This document shows positions 57,150 to 64,000 of a stretch of 64,000 nucleotides of DNA, piece after piece (the stretch's first letter is position 1; each line of letters opens with the position of its first letter). Origin of the DNA: Bacteroides nordii WAL 11050 = JCM 12987 (GTDB lineage Bacteria > Bacteroidota > Bacteroidia > Bacteroidales > Bacteroidaceae); NCBI GenBank assembly GCA_000613465.1, contig BAJA01000004.1:62001-126000 (forward strand). Reading direction: 5' to 3'. A model generated the notes under the pieces. It was not told the origin of the DNA, did not search any database, and worked only from the letters and a program-made list of their open reading frames with translations. A program made the translations under genes and the position numbers.

Positions 57150-57610
57150 ATTTCCTGGTTTTTATGATTGTACAGATTATTGGTTTTCTAAAAATAGTAT
57201 ATATTCTAATGGATAGTAGTTTGTTGCACTTTCTTTGTGCATCCTTTTTCTAATCTTCTATTTATAGGAGATTAGAAACCTGTTTTTCTAAGAATGTCTC
57301 AATCTTTTCGGCAAATAAAACAATAAAATTATAATCTCGCAAGTATTTAATTAAATATTTTATTAAATACTCTAATAAAATGGATATATTATATAAAAAG
57401 ACCCGAATATATTAGGGAAGAAAAACTATAAGTTGAGTGAAAGTGAATAACTGGCAATGATATAGTTTGTAAAAGTGTATATCCTGGCCTTTGAGAAGTC
57501 CGATTAAAAGTTCTGTTAATTGTATTGTTGGATTTTATATTTACAATTAATATTGATGATTATTTTTTTTCTTTTCATTCTGTAATATCTTATGTATTGT
57601 CTGTTTGTTC

Positions 57611-57685
57611 TTCGTAGAGGATCGCCCCGTTCCTCGTAGAGAATCGTACCGATCTCCGTAGAGTTTCGGATCGTTTCTCGTAGAG
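57611..57685. repeat. 22-bp-period CGTAGAG repeat array (right copy)
   Basis: TTCGTAGAG, CTCGTAGAG, TCCGTAGAG and CTCGTAGAG start at 57611, 57633, 57655 and 57677, exactly 22 bp apart. The 13 bases between them are variable but often contain ATCG and CCG or GTTT. It is the same family as the array at 1569-1630. Confidence 0.82.
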
Positions 57686-57857
57686 AAAAAAGCGACTAAT
57701 GCAATTTGTTGATTATGAGTGGTTTACCAGACTTCTAAATGAGCTTTTTTTGTCTTGTTATTTCTTTTATTCTTTTGGCTTTGGAAATGTTTTGGTATTT
57801 TTTATATATTTACAAATATGATGTATGATTGGTGTCTTGTGGATATTCGGAATAATA

Positions 57858-57895
57858 ATAGCGGCATAAATCCAATTTTGGATTTATGCCGCTAT
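57858..57895 (-). terminator. Perfect 18-bp hairpin after the acetyl-CoA hydrolase gene
   Basis: ATAGCGGCATAAATCCAA (57858-57875) and its exact reverse complement (57878-57895) around two T. It lies 26 bp past the stop of the minus-strand gene and probably marks the end of its transcript, although the following bases are TATTATTATT rather than a pure T tract. Confidence 0.6.
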
Positions 57896-57920
57896 ATTTG
57901 AGATTTTGGGGTTGTGACTC

Positions 57921-59419
57921 TTATTTGGCGTATTCTGCCCAGTTTACATTTCTCATATCTCCACTTTTAGCAAGCTCTGCATGCATACCTAATGCAGCCT
58001 GGATGCAGTGTGGTGTTTGGGCTTTGCTACCTGCCAGTTTGAGGTAATCCCAAAGTAACTGTTTGTAGTCTGGGTGAGCACAGTTTTCAATAATAGCCTG
58101 TGCGCGTTCTTTCGGGCTCTTGCCACGAAGATCGGCTATACCTTGTTCGGTTATAATAATATTAACCGAGTGTTCGCTATGATCGAGGTGAGACACCATT
58201 GGAACGATGGCACTGATCTTACCTTCTTTGGCCACAGAAGGACAAGTGAAAATAGAGATGTAAGCATTACGGGTAAAGTCTCCCGATCCGCCGATACCAT
58301 TCATCATTTTCGTACCACCGATATGTGTGGAGTTTACATTACCGTAGAGATCTGTTTCGATGGCGGTATTTATAGAAATGACACCCATGCGACGAACAAC
58401 TTCAGGACTATTAGATATTTCCGAAGGACGAAGAACCAACTTGTCACGGAAGAAGTCCATATCATCATAAATACTTTGCAGGCAATCGTTGGTCACAGTC
58501 AGAGAGCAGGCACTACCAAATTTAACACGACCCTCACGAATCAGACCAATTACAGAATTCTGGATAACCTCTGTATACATTTCAAAGGCCGGAATTGTAT
58601 TATCGCGACCCAATGCACCCAATACAGCATTGGCAATATTTCCCACACCCGATTGTAGCGGAAGGAATGTAGAAGGAATGATACCACGTTTCATATCGGC
58701 AGCCAGGAAGTCGGCTACATTCTGGCCAATTTTATCAGTCAAAGGATCAGCCTCTGCGAAACTGCGGGCTTCGTCAGGCCAGTTGGTTTCTACTACACCG
58801 ACAATCTTATTAGGATCTACTTGTATGTAAGGTGTACCAATACGGTCACTTGGTTTGTAGATTGGTATTTCGCGGCGATAAGGTGGGTCAAGTGGTTCGT
58901 ACACATCGTGCATTCCCATCATATTCTTGCTGTGTGCACTATTTAGCTCTACAATAATTTTATCTGCAAGGCGGCAGACAGTCGGAGCAATACCACCGGC
59001 AGCTGTCAGATAGATTTTTCCGTCCGGAGTTACTTCACAGGCTTCGATGATGGCTATGTTTACTTTTCCCATAAATCCATAGCGTACTTCCTGTGCCATT
59101 TGTGACAAGTGGATGTCGTTATAAGCAATCTCGCCATTGTTTACCGCTTTACGGAAATCTGAGTTAGTTGTGTACGGAGCACGGTAACGGATTGCTTTAG
59201 CGCGTGACAATATACCGTCACATGAATCGCCTGTGGAGGCACCTGTAAAAATGCCAATCTGATACGGGTTTCCTTTAGCGTGTTCAGCTTCTGCTATTTT
59301 TGCAATTTCAGCCGTAACGGCTTTGGCCGTTCCGGCAGGAGTAAACCCGCTAAGGCCGATATTGTAGCCATGTTTTACAAGGCTGGCAGCTTCCGCTGCG
59401 AGATAAAATTCAATGCCAT
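57921..59419 (-). CDS. Acetyl-CoA hydrolase/transferase family protein, apparent frameshift at the N-terminus
   Basis: Transfers or hydrolyses CoA from acetyl-CoA or succinyl-CoA, a step of acetate/succinate metabolism, about 499 residues. Family pieces: GLSGFTPAGTAKAVTAEIA, FTGASTGDSCDG, RYRAPYTTNSDFR, IPSTFLPLQSGVGNIANAVLGAL, INTAIETDLYGNVNSTHIGG and IITEQGIADLRGKSPKERA. The true start is the ATG at 59417-59419 (MALNFIS). That frame stops after about 14 codons, and the rest is in another frame. Restoring one base in ATC-TC-GCAGCG at about 59402 gives NFISAAEAASLVKHGYNIGLSG. Such a core gene is not expected to be broken, so sequence error is likely. Confidence 0.9.
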
Positions 59420-59452
59420 ATAAATTGTATATTTTTCGTGTTAGAATTTACA

Positions 59453-59803
59453 TTAATATTTTCTTTGCAATATTTCGGACCAGATAATGGCACGCCTTGC
59501 CTCTTCTGCCGATTGAATGGAAAATTTACTTCTGTTTACTTCTTTGATAGATTCAGATATATTATTCGGAGCATGGGTATTTCTGATACCCTCCTGAGGA
59601 AGGGATGGTTTGGGAGGTGGTACTGTTTTTTTCTGTGGCTTTTCAAAAATCACAGGTTTTTCAAATTCCGGCTCGTATTCATATTCGGGAGTTGGCATAG
59701 GCATACTTTTTTCTGGCTTATTGGACTTTTCTTTGTTGAACTGTTTGTAAATTCCAAAAGCGAGAATACCTGCTACCAAAAGAAATTGCATAACATCTTC
59801 CAT
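59453..59803 (-). CDS. Small membrane-anchored proline-rich protein
   Basis: A 116-residue protein of unknown function. One N-terminal membrane segment (VMQFLLVAGILAFGIY, residues about 4-19), then a charged and proline-rich linker (KPEKSMPMPTPEYEYEPEFEKP, KKTVPPPKPSLP split here by composition) and a short helical C-terminus (SIQSAEEARRAIIWSEILQRKY). It is followed 33 bp later by the acetyl-CoA hydrolase gene and may be cotranscribed. A -7 element lies upstream at 59827-59834. Confidence 0.68.
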   Translation of the reverse strand: MEDVMQFLLVAGILAFGIYKQFNKEKSNKPEKSMPMPTPEYEYEPEFEKPVIFEKPQKKTVPPPKPSLPQEGIRNTHAPNNISESIKEVNRSKFSIQSAEEARRAIIWSEILQRKY

Positions 59804-59826
59804 AGGTTCGTTGGATTTTTGTCCGC

Positions 59827-59834
59827 CAAAGGTA
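59827..59834 (-). promoter_or_regulatory. Putative -7 promoter element
   Basis: Plus-strand CAAAGGTA reads TACCTTTG on the minus strand (TAnnTTTG), 24 bp before the ATG at 59803. It would serve the small membrane protein and perhaps the acetyl-CoA hydrolase gene. Confidence 0.5.
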
Positions 59835-59874
59835 ACTATTTAATCTGATTAGAGCTAACATTTTAGCATGAAAA

Positions 59875-59907
59875 AAGGGCAGCTTCACAGCTCCCCTTAA
59901 TTTTTTT
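59875..59907 (+). terminator. Intrinsic terminator, possibly bidirectional
   Basis: AAGGG and AGCT (59875-59884) pair with AGCT and CCCTT (59889-59898) around TCAC, followed by seven T (59901-59907). On the minus strand the same stem is followed by six T. Confidence 0.65.
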
Positions 59908-60097
59908 AACCTAAACCTTAACTATGAAAAAATCTAATGTTTCTTTCATTGCACAAAAGTGTGAAATAAAGTTGAAATCTCCAAGTTGTGACTTGGAAAA
60001 TGTTTGTTTCTTTAACATTAATTATAACTATTAGCTTCGATTACTAACTTGAAGCGTTATTTTTGTTTCAAATTGCCACTTATTGGCTCCGAAGCCG

Positions 60098-60105
60098 TAT
60101 CTTTG
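60098..60105 (+). promoter_or_regulatory. Putative -7 element of miaB
   Basis: TATCTTTG matches the Bacteroides -7 consensus and lies 30 bp before the miaB ATG at 60135. A possible -33 TTG is at 60073-60075, slightly farther than usual. Confidence 0.6.
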
Positions 60106-60134
60106 CAACATCTAATTTAAATAATGATAAAATT

Positions 60135-61508
60135 ATGAGTGAATTAACGGGAGCGGACTTTAAATCCGCAACTGCTGATGACAACAAAAAGTTGTTTATT
60201 GAAACGTATGGCTGCCAGATGAATGTGGCCGATAGTGAAGTAATTGCCTCTGTGATGCAGATGGCTGGGTATTCCGTTGCTGATTCTTTGGACGAAGCAG
60301 ATGCTGTATTTATGAACACTTGTTCCATTCGCGACAATGCCGAACAAAAGATTTTGAATCGTCTGGAGTTTTTCCATTCGCTGAAAAAGAAGAAGAAACA
60401 TCTGATAGTAGGTGTACTGGGATGTATGGCAGAGCGTGTGAAGGATGATTTGATTGAGCACCATCATGTTGATCTCGTTGTAGGTCCTGATGCTTATCTT
60501 ACTTTGCCCGAATTGATAGCTTCGGTAGAGGCCGGGGAGAAGGCGATTAATGTGGAGTTGTCTACAACAGAAACGTATCGCGAGGTCATTCCTTCCCGCA
60601 TTTGCGGAAATCACATTTCCGGGTTTGTGTCTATTATGCGTGGATGTAATAACTTCTGTACGTATTGTATTGTCCCCTATACCCGCGGACGTGAGCGTAG
60701 CCGGGATGTGGAAAGTATCCTTAATGAGGTGGCCGATTTAGTGGCAAAGGGATATAAAGAAATCACGCTGTTAGGACAGAATGTAAATTCTTATCGTTTT
60801 GAAAGAGAAAATGGAGAGGTTATTACTTTCCCGATGCTTCTGCGTACTGTAGCCGAAGCAGCACCAGGCGTGAGAATTCGTTTTACTACTTCGCACCCCA
60901 AAGATATGAGTGACGAAACGCTGGAAGTAATAGCACAGGTGTCCAATGTATGTAAACACATTCATTTGCCGGTACAAAGCGGAAGTTCACGTATTTTGAA
61001 ATTGATGAACCGGAAATACACGCGTGAGTGGTATCTGGATCGTGTAGCTGCTATCAAGCGTATTATCCCCGATTGCGGATTGACTACTGATATTTTTTCC
61101 GGTTTCCACTCAGAGACGGAAGAAGACCACCAGGAATCTCTTTCACTAATGGAGGCCTGTGGTTATGATGCTGCTTTTATGTTTAAATATTCAGAACGCC
61201 CCGGCACGTATGCTTCCAAGCATTTGGAGGATAATGTCCCGGAAGATGTTAAAGTGCGTCGTCTTAATGAGATTATAGCTTTGCAAAATCGGCTTTCTGC
61301 TGAATCTAATGCGCGTTGTATCGGAAATGTTTATGAAGTCTTGGTAGAAGGGGTTTCCAAGCGTTCGCGCGAACAGCTTTTCGGTCGTACAGAACAGAAT
61401 CGTGTCGTGGTATTTGACCGGGGTACACATAAGATTGGTGATTTTGTAAAAGTGAGAATTACTGAATCCAGTTCGGCAACACTGAAGGGTGAAGAAGTAA
61501 TAGCTTAA
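60135..61508 (+). CDS. miaB: tRNA-2-methylthio-N6-dimethylallyladenosine synthase MiaB
   Basis: Radical-SAM methylthiotransferase that modifies A37 of tRNAs reading UNN codons. 457 residues from the ATG at 60135; a longer upstream in-frame start lies before the promoter and is rejected. N-terminal methylthiotransferase domain with three cluster cysteines (ETYGCQMNVADSEV, NTCSIRDNAEQK, GCMAERV), radical-SAM motif CNNFCTYCIVPYTRGRERSR, SSHPKD-like TTSHPKDMS, LPVQSGSSRIL, and a C-terminal TRAM domain (YEVLVEGVSKRS, GRTEQNRVVVF). All key residues are present and the gene is intact. Confidence 0.96.
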   Translation: MSELTGADFKSATADDNKKLFIETYGCQMNVADSEVIASVMQMAGYSVADSLDEADAVFMNTCSIRDNAEQKILNRLEFFHSLKKKKKHLIVGVLGCMAERVKDDLIEHHHVDLVVGPDAYLTLPELIASVEAGEKAINVELSTTETYREVIPSRICGNHISGFVSIMRGCNNFCTYCIVPYTRGRERSRDVESILNEVADLVAKGYKEITLLGQNVNSYRFERENGEVITFPMLLRTVAEAAPGVRIRFTTSHPKDMSDETLEVIAQVSNVCKHIHLPVQSGSSRILKLMNRKYTREWYLDRVAAIKRIIPDCGLTTDIFSGFHSETEEDHQESLSLMEACGYDAAFMFKYSERPGTYASKHLEDNVPEDVKVRRLNEIIALQNRLSAESNARCIGNVYEVLVEGVSKRSREQLFGRTEQNRVVVFDRGTHKIGDFVKVRITESSSATLKGEEVIA

Positions 61509-61540
61509 TCTCGTTTATTTCAGTATGGAAATGAGCGAAA

Positions 61541-61721
61541 TTCACCACAGAGTAACACAGAGTTTAAATCTTTATTGAAACGCAGATTAACGTAGATTTT
61601 CGCAAAGGGAAACAAATCTAAGATAAAGAACTACAGTCTTTTAATCTGTATTTATCTGTGTTTATCCGCGTTTCATCAGATAAATAGTACTCTGTGGAAC
61701 TCTGTGTTACTCTGTGGTGAA
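61541..61721. repeat. Nested inverted-repeat element
   Basis: A perfect 23-bp outer inverted repeat (61541-61563 and 61699-61721; arms contain CACCACAGAGTAACACAGAG) encloses an imperfect inner one (about 61576-61594 and 61660-61676; TGAAACGCAGATTAAC with GTTTATCCGCGTTTCA). The outer family recurs alone at 63035-63126 and the inner family alone at 25687-25788. This looks like one small repeat inserted into another. Confidence 0.75.
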
Positions 61722-61862
61722 ATACACTCAAAACTATTTTAATATGAGTGATTCTTTATTTTTTTGTTCAAGAAAGGTTTATCTTTGCTCTAAAGCGAAG
61801 ATAAGCTGTACTTTGGTATAAAAAAATAAACGAGTTCATTTTATTCTGCTCTCGGTTTGCAT

Positions 61863-61870
61863 TATCTTTG
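61863..61870 (+). promoter_or_regulatory. Putative -7 element of the GH105 gene
   Basis: TATCTTTG matches TAnnTTTG, 30 bp before the ATG at 61900. The -33 region is not clear. Confidence 0.55.
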
Positions 61871-61899
61871 CCGTATAAACACTAAATGATTGTACTACT

Positions 61900-63006
61900 A
61901 TGAACAGATTTTTTCTTTTGACACTCTCACTTTTCTTCCCATTGTCGATGATGGGGCAGTTGCCATTTCAAAAGACAGACGTAAAGGATGTTATGAAAAA
62001 AGTGGCCGATTGGCAGATCGCTCATCAAAAGGACGTGAAACACGGAGCACTGGATTGGACAAATGCCGCACTTTACATGGGAATGCTCGATTGGGCTGAA
62101 CTGGCTGAGACGGAAATGGGGGATGCCTCTTATTATGATTGGTTGGTAAAATTGGGTCGTCGTTATGGCTGGCAGCCCGATAAACGAATGTATCATGCTG
62201 ATGATATTGCTGTGGGACAGGTTTTTATAGACTTGTATAATAAGTATAAAGATAAGAATATGTTATATCCTACCCAGGCACGTGCGGAGTGGGTGGTGAA
62301 CCATCCTTCGGACGGACCGATGGATCTTGACTATAAAAAACGTGAGACCCTGGAACGTTGGACTTGGTGTGATGCACTCTATATGGCTCCTCCCGTATAT
62401 GTGAAACTCTATATGCTGACCGGAGATAAACGGTTTATCAAATTTATGAATAAAGAGTATAAAGCAACGTATGATCTTTTGTTTGATAAAGATGAACGCT
62501 TGTTTTATCGTGATTCAAGATATCTCACTCAAAAAGAGGCGAATGGAGCGAAAGTGTTCTGGGGACGCGGTAATGGCTGGGTGCTTGGCGGACTGGCAGA
62601 GATGCTTCAGGACTTTCCAAAGAATGATAAGAACCGTAAGTTTTATGAAGAGCTTTTTGTAACTCTTTCTGCCCGTGTGGCCGAGTTGCAGAGTGCTGAT
62701 GGTTTCTGGCATGCAAGTATGCTTGACCCGGCTTCTTATCCTTCGCCTGAGACCAGTGCTACCGGGTTTATCGTATATGCGCTGGCGTATGGGGTCAATG
62801 AAGGTTTGTTGGATAAAGATACTTATCTGCCTATTGTTGAAAAAGGATGGAAGGCATTGGTTTCTGCTGTTGAAACAGATGGTAAGTTGGGGTATGTACA
62901 ACCCATTGGAGCCGACCCTAAGAAAGTGACCCGTGATATGACGGAAGTGTATGGAGTGGGTGCTTTCCTGTTAGCCGGAAATCAGATTTATAAGATGTCC
63001 CGTTAA
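61900..63006 (+). CDS. GH105/GH88-type unsaturated uronyl hydrolase
   Basis: An intact 368-residue secreted enzyme (signal peptide FLLTLSLFFPLSMMGQ) that removes unsaturated uronic acid from lyase-generated oligosaccharides. Family pieces: HADDIAVGQVFIDLY, RWTWCDALYMAPPVYVKL (catalytic Asp), FWGRGNGWVLGGLAEML, GFWHASMLDPASYPSPETSATGF. It is only distantly like the PUL 1 GH105 enzyme, so the two probably have different substrates. It stands alone, convergent with the esterase gene, with its own promoter. Confidence 0.92.
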   Translation: MNRFFLLTLSLFFPLSMMGQLPFQKTDVKDVMKKVADWQIAHQKDVKHGALDWTNAALYMGMLDWAELAETEMGDASYYDWLVKLGRRYGWQPDKRMYHADDIAVGQVFIDLYNKYKDKNMLYPTQARAEWVVNHPSDGPMDLDYKKRETLERWTWCDALYMAPPVYVKLYMLTGDKRFIKFMNKEYKATYDLLFDKDERLFYRDSRYLTQKEANGAKVFWGRGNGWVLGGLAEMLQDFPKNDKNRKFYEELFVTLSARVAELQSADGFWHASMLDPASYPSPETSATGFIVYALAYGVNEGLLDKDTYLPIVEKGWKALVSAVETDGKLGYVQPIGADPKKVTRDMTEVYGVGAFLLAGNQIYKMSR

Positions 63007-63034
63007 TAAAGTATATATAAATATAATGAAGGTA

Positions 63035-63126
63035 TGTCAAAACTCACCACAGAGTAACATAGAGTATTTTTCTAATAATCAACGACTTAAAATCATATCT
63101 GTGTTACTCTGTGGTGAGTTTTGACA
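63035..63126. repeat. Inverted-repeat element between convergent genes
   Basis: Arms 63035-63063 and 63098-63126 match at 28 of 29 positions (core CACCACAGAGTAACA). It sits between the GH105 stop and the esterase stop and could act as a bidirectional terminator. It belongs to the outer family at 61541-61721. Confidence 0.75.
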
Positions 63127-63148
63127 CATTTTGTGATGGTATAGTTCC

Positions 63149-64000
63149 TTACTTTCCCGTCAGTTTGTCTATTAACCATTGATTGACTTTTACATTCTGT
63201 TCCGGATAACGCCAATGCCCGGTTTCTTTTAGCAGGTAAAGTTCTTTGGGGGCTTCTATAACATTGTATGCGCTGTAAAATGAAGTAGGCGGGCAAGTCT
63301 CATCACTATATCCCCAGGAATAAAATCCGGGAATATGAATAAAACGTGCAAAATTGACTACATCGTAATATGCCAATGTCTGTGTTTCTTTGGGGGTAAG
63401 CTTTTTTACTCCAAACCACCCTCCTGCCCGGTTATGTGCATATCCCGCTATGTCACAAAGTGCCGGATAAAAAGCCGCCAGGTACTTCACTCTGGAATCA
63501 AGAGCGGCAGTAACCAAGGTCAGTGCTCCTCCCTGGCTTCCACCATAAGCCGCCAGATTCTCACCATCATATTGTGGAAGTGAGGCAATGAAATCGTTCG
63601 CCCGTATACAACCAAGGAACACACGGTTGTAATAATACTCCTCCCGGTTATCCATGTGATGATACATGTAGTTTTTGAGTGCTCCGGCTTGTAAGTTTGC
63701 GTATGCTTCCGGTTTTAGGTCTAAAGGGATACCATGAATCCCTATCCGGAATGTGATAACTCCCATACGTGCAAGTTCTTTATCTCCGGTGTGCTTTGCC
63801 ACACCGGCTCCCGGCAGACGCAAAACAGCAGGGAAACGTCCCTCTTTATTAGGAATACATAATACTCCATACAGGTAATTACCGCGTGAATAATGGGATA
63901 TTTTCACACGGTATACTTTTACGTCGGCATCGCTTTCTTCCGGTATAAATGTCATTTCCGATTGCATGGGGTATTCCCTCATACGGGATATTTGACTGTC
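63149..64000 (-). CDS. Acetyl (xylan) esterase-like alpha/beta hydrolase, runs off right edge
   Basis: C-terminal part of a carbohydrate acetyl esterase of the AXE1/cephalosporin-C deacetylase type, at least 284 residues; the frame is open to base 64000. Motifs: ISHYSRGNYLYGVLCIPN, RFPAVLRLPGAG, MGVITFRIGIHG, AAYGGSQGGALTLVTAAL (nucleophile Ser in GGSQGG), AFYPALCDIAG, IPGFYSWGYSDETCPPTSFYSAYNVI (acid region), LKETGHWRYPEQN (catalytic His). It would deacetylate sugar chains in the periplasm. It may belong to a locus extending to the right. Confidence 0.87.
   Translation of the reverse strand, partial: DSQISRMREYPMQSEMTFIPEESDADVKVYRVKISHYSRGNYLYGVLCIPNKEGRFPAVLRLPGAGVAKHTGDKELARMGVITFRIGIHGIPLDLKPEAYANLQAGALKNYMYHHMDNREEYYYNRVFLGCIRANDFIASLPQYDGENLAAYGGSQGGALTLVTAALDSRVKYLAAFYPALCDIAGYAHNRAGGWFGVKKLTPKETQTLAYYDVVNFARFIHIPGFYSWGYSDETCPPTSFYSAYNVIEAPKELYLLKETGHWRYPEQNVKVNQWLIDKLTGK

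Larger units (their letters stand above)
57150..57920. other. Gene-free AT-rich region
   Basis: No coding sequence. It contains the right-hand 22-bp repeat array (57611-57685) and a strong hairpin (57858-57895). The stretch 57290-57600 is very AT-rich with nothing recognisable. Confidence 0.7.
59835..60134. other. Intergenic region before miaB with terminator and possible leader
   Basis: After the terminator at 59875-59907 there is a short open frame (59924-59977, MKKSNVSFIAQKCEIKL), a 6-bp hairpin CCAAGT/ACTTGG (59981-59996) and the miaB promoter. The short frame could be a leader peptide or chance. Confidence 0.5.

Noticed and set aside
57611..57685. CRISPR array
   Set aside because: The conserved unit is 9 bp with a 13-bp spacer, copies are degenerate, and no cas gene is near.
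58074..58658. Plus-strand open frame of 194 codons over the acetyl-CoA hydrolase gene
   Set aside because: Antisense shadow of a well-recognised enzyme gene.
60063..60134. Longer N-terminus for MiaB
   Set aside because: It would begin upstream of the TATCTTTG promoter element and adds residues not found in the family.
1..64000. tRNA, rRNA or insertion-sequence transposase genes
   Set aside because: I looked for cloverleaf-like stretches, rRNA-like blocks and transposase motifs and found none I could support.

Overview
The window looks like a Bacteroides chromosome, probably a gut species near B. thetaiotaomicron, B. ovatus or B. xylanisolvens. The evidence is three ECF-sigma/FecR pairs, two SusC/SusD loci, TAnnTTTG -7 promoter elements and a full set of secreted glycan-degrading enzymes. 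The species itself cannot be fixed from the sequence alone.

Layout. (1) 1-1050, minus strand: the end of a FecR/ECF-sigma pair that belongs to a locus off the left edge. (2) 1051-2230: a gene-free stretch with periodic and inverted repeats. (3) 2319-19465: a compact phage-tail cassette. A short minus-strand operon (small conserved protein, tail-terminator-like protein) diverges from a plus-strand operon: tail tube, tail chaperones with a possible -1 frameshift site, tape measure, tail/baseplate protein, a 2063-residue adhesin-like fibre protein, a collagen-like fibre, and then a lysis set (small membrane/coiled-coil protein, amidase, spanin-like lipoprotein). No capsid, portal, terminase, integrase or replication gene is present. 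(4) 19550-20387: GTAC palindromes and a HigBA-type toxin-antitoxin pair whose toxin has an early amber stop. (5) 20485-34689, minus strand: PUL 1, with sigma, FecR, SusC, SusD, a surface glycan-binding protein, GH105, GH92 and an alpha-glucuronidase-like protein. (6) 34783-53572, minus strand: PUL 2, with sigma, FecR, SusC, SusD, a DUF6259-type protein, a NAGPA-type phosphodiester glycosidase, a secreted propeller-like protein, GH3, two DUF4855 proteins, an unknown protein and a glycerophosphodiesterase. An EEP-family phosphodiesterase diverges from its upstream end, followed by a sugar porter and a DUF4434 protein. (7) 57150-64000: a second 22-bp periodic repeat array, an acetyl-CoA hydrolase/transferase, a small membrane protein, miaB, a GH105 enzyme and a partial acetyl esterase, separated by inverted-repeat elements.

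Two points affect how everything should be read. First, at least 18 genes or gene parts are split at places where restoring one base, usually in a short homopolymer, repairs the frame. These include a core-metabolism gene (57921-59419). The pattern is one-directional and genome-wide, so sequence error is more likely than gene decay. I annotate these as single genes and give the break positions. Second, the tail-plus-lysis gene content at 2319-19465 matches what is expected of a non-contractile (F-type-like) tailocin, which would be unusual in Bacteroides. A prophage remnant is the main alternative.

How the genes work together. In each PUL the sigma/FecR pair presumably senses the STN domain of its own SusC and switches on uptake and degradation of one glycan. 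PUL 1 combines mannose- and uronic-acid-directed enzymes. PUL 2 combines glycosidases with two or three enzymes that attack phosphodiester bonds, which suggests a phosphate-containing glycan. In the tail cassette the structural genes would build a short non-contractile tail, and the three lysis genes would release it through inner membrane, peptidoglycan and outer membrane.
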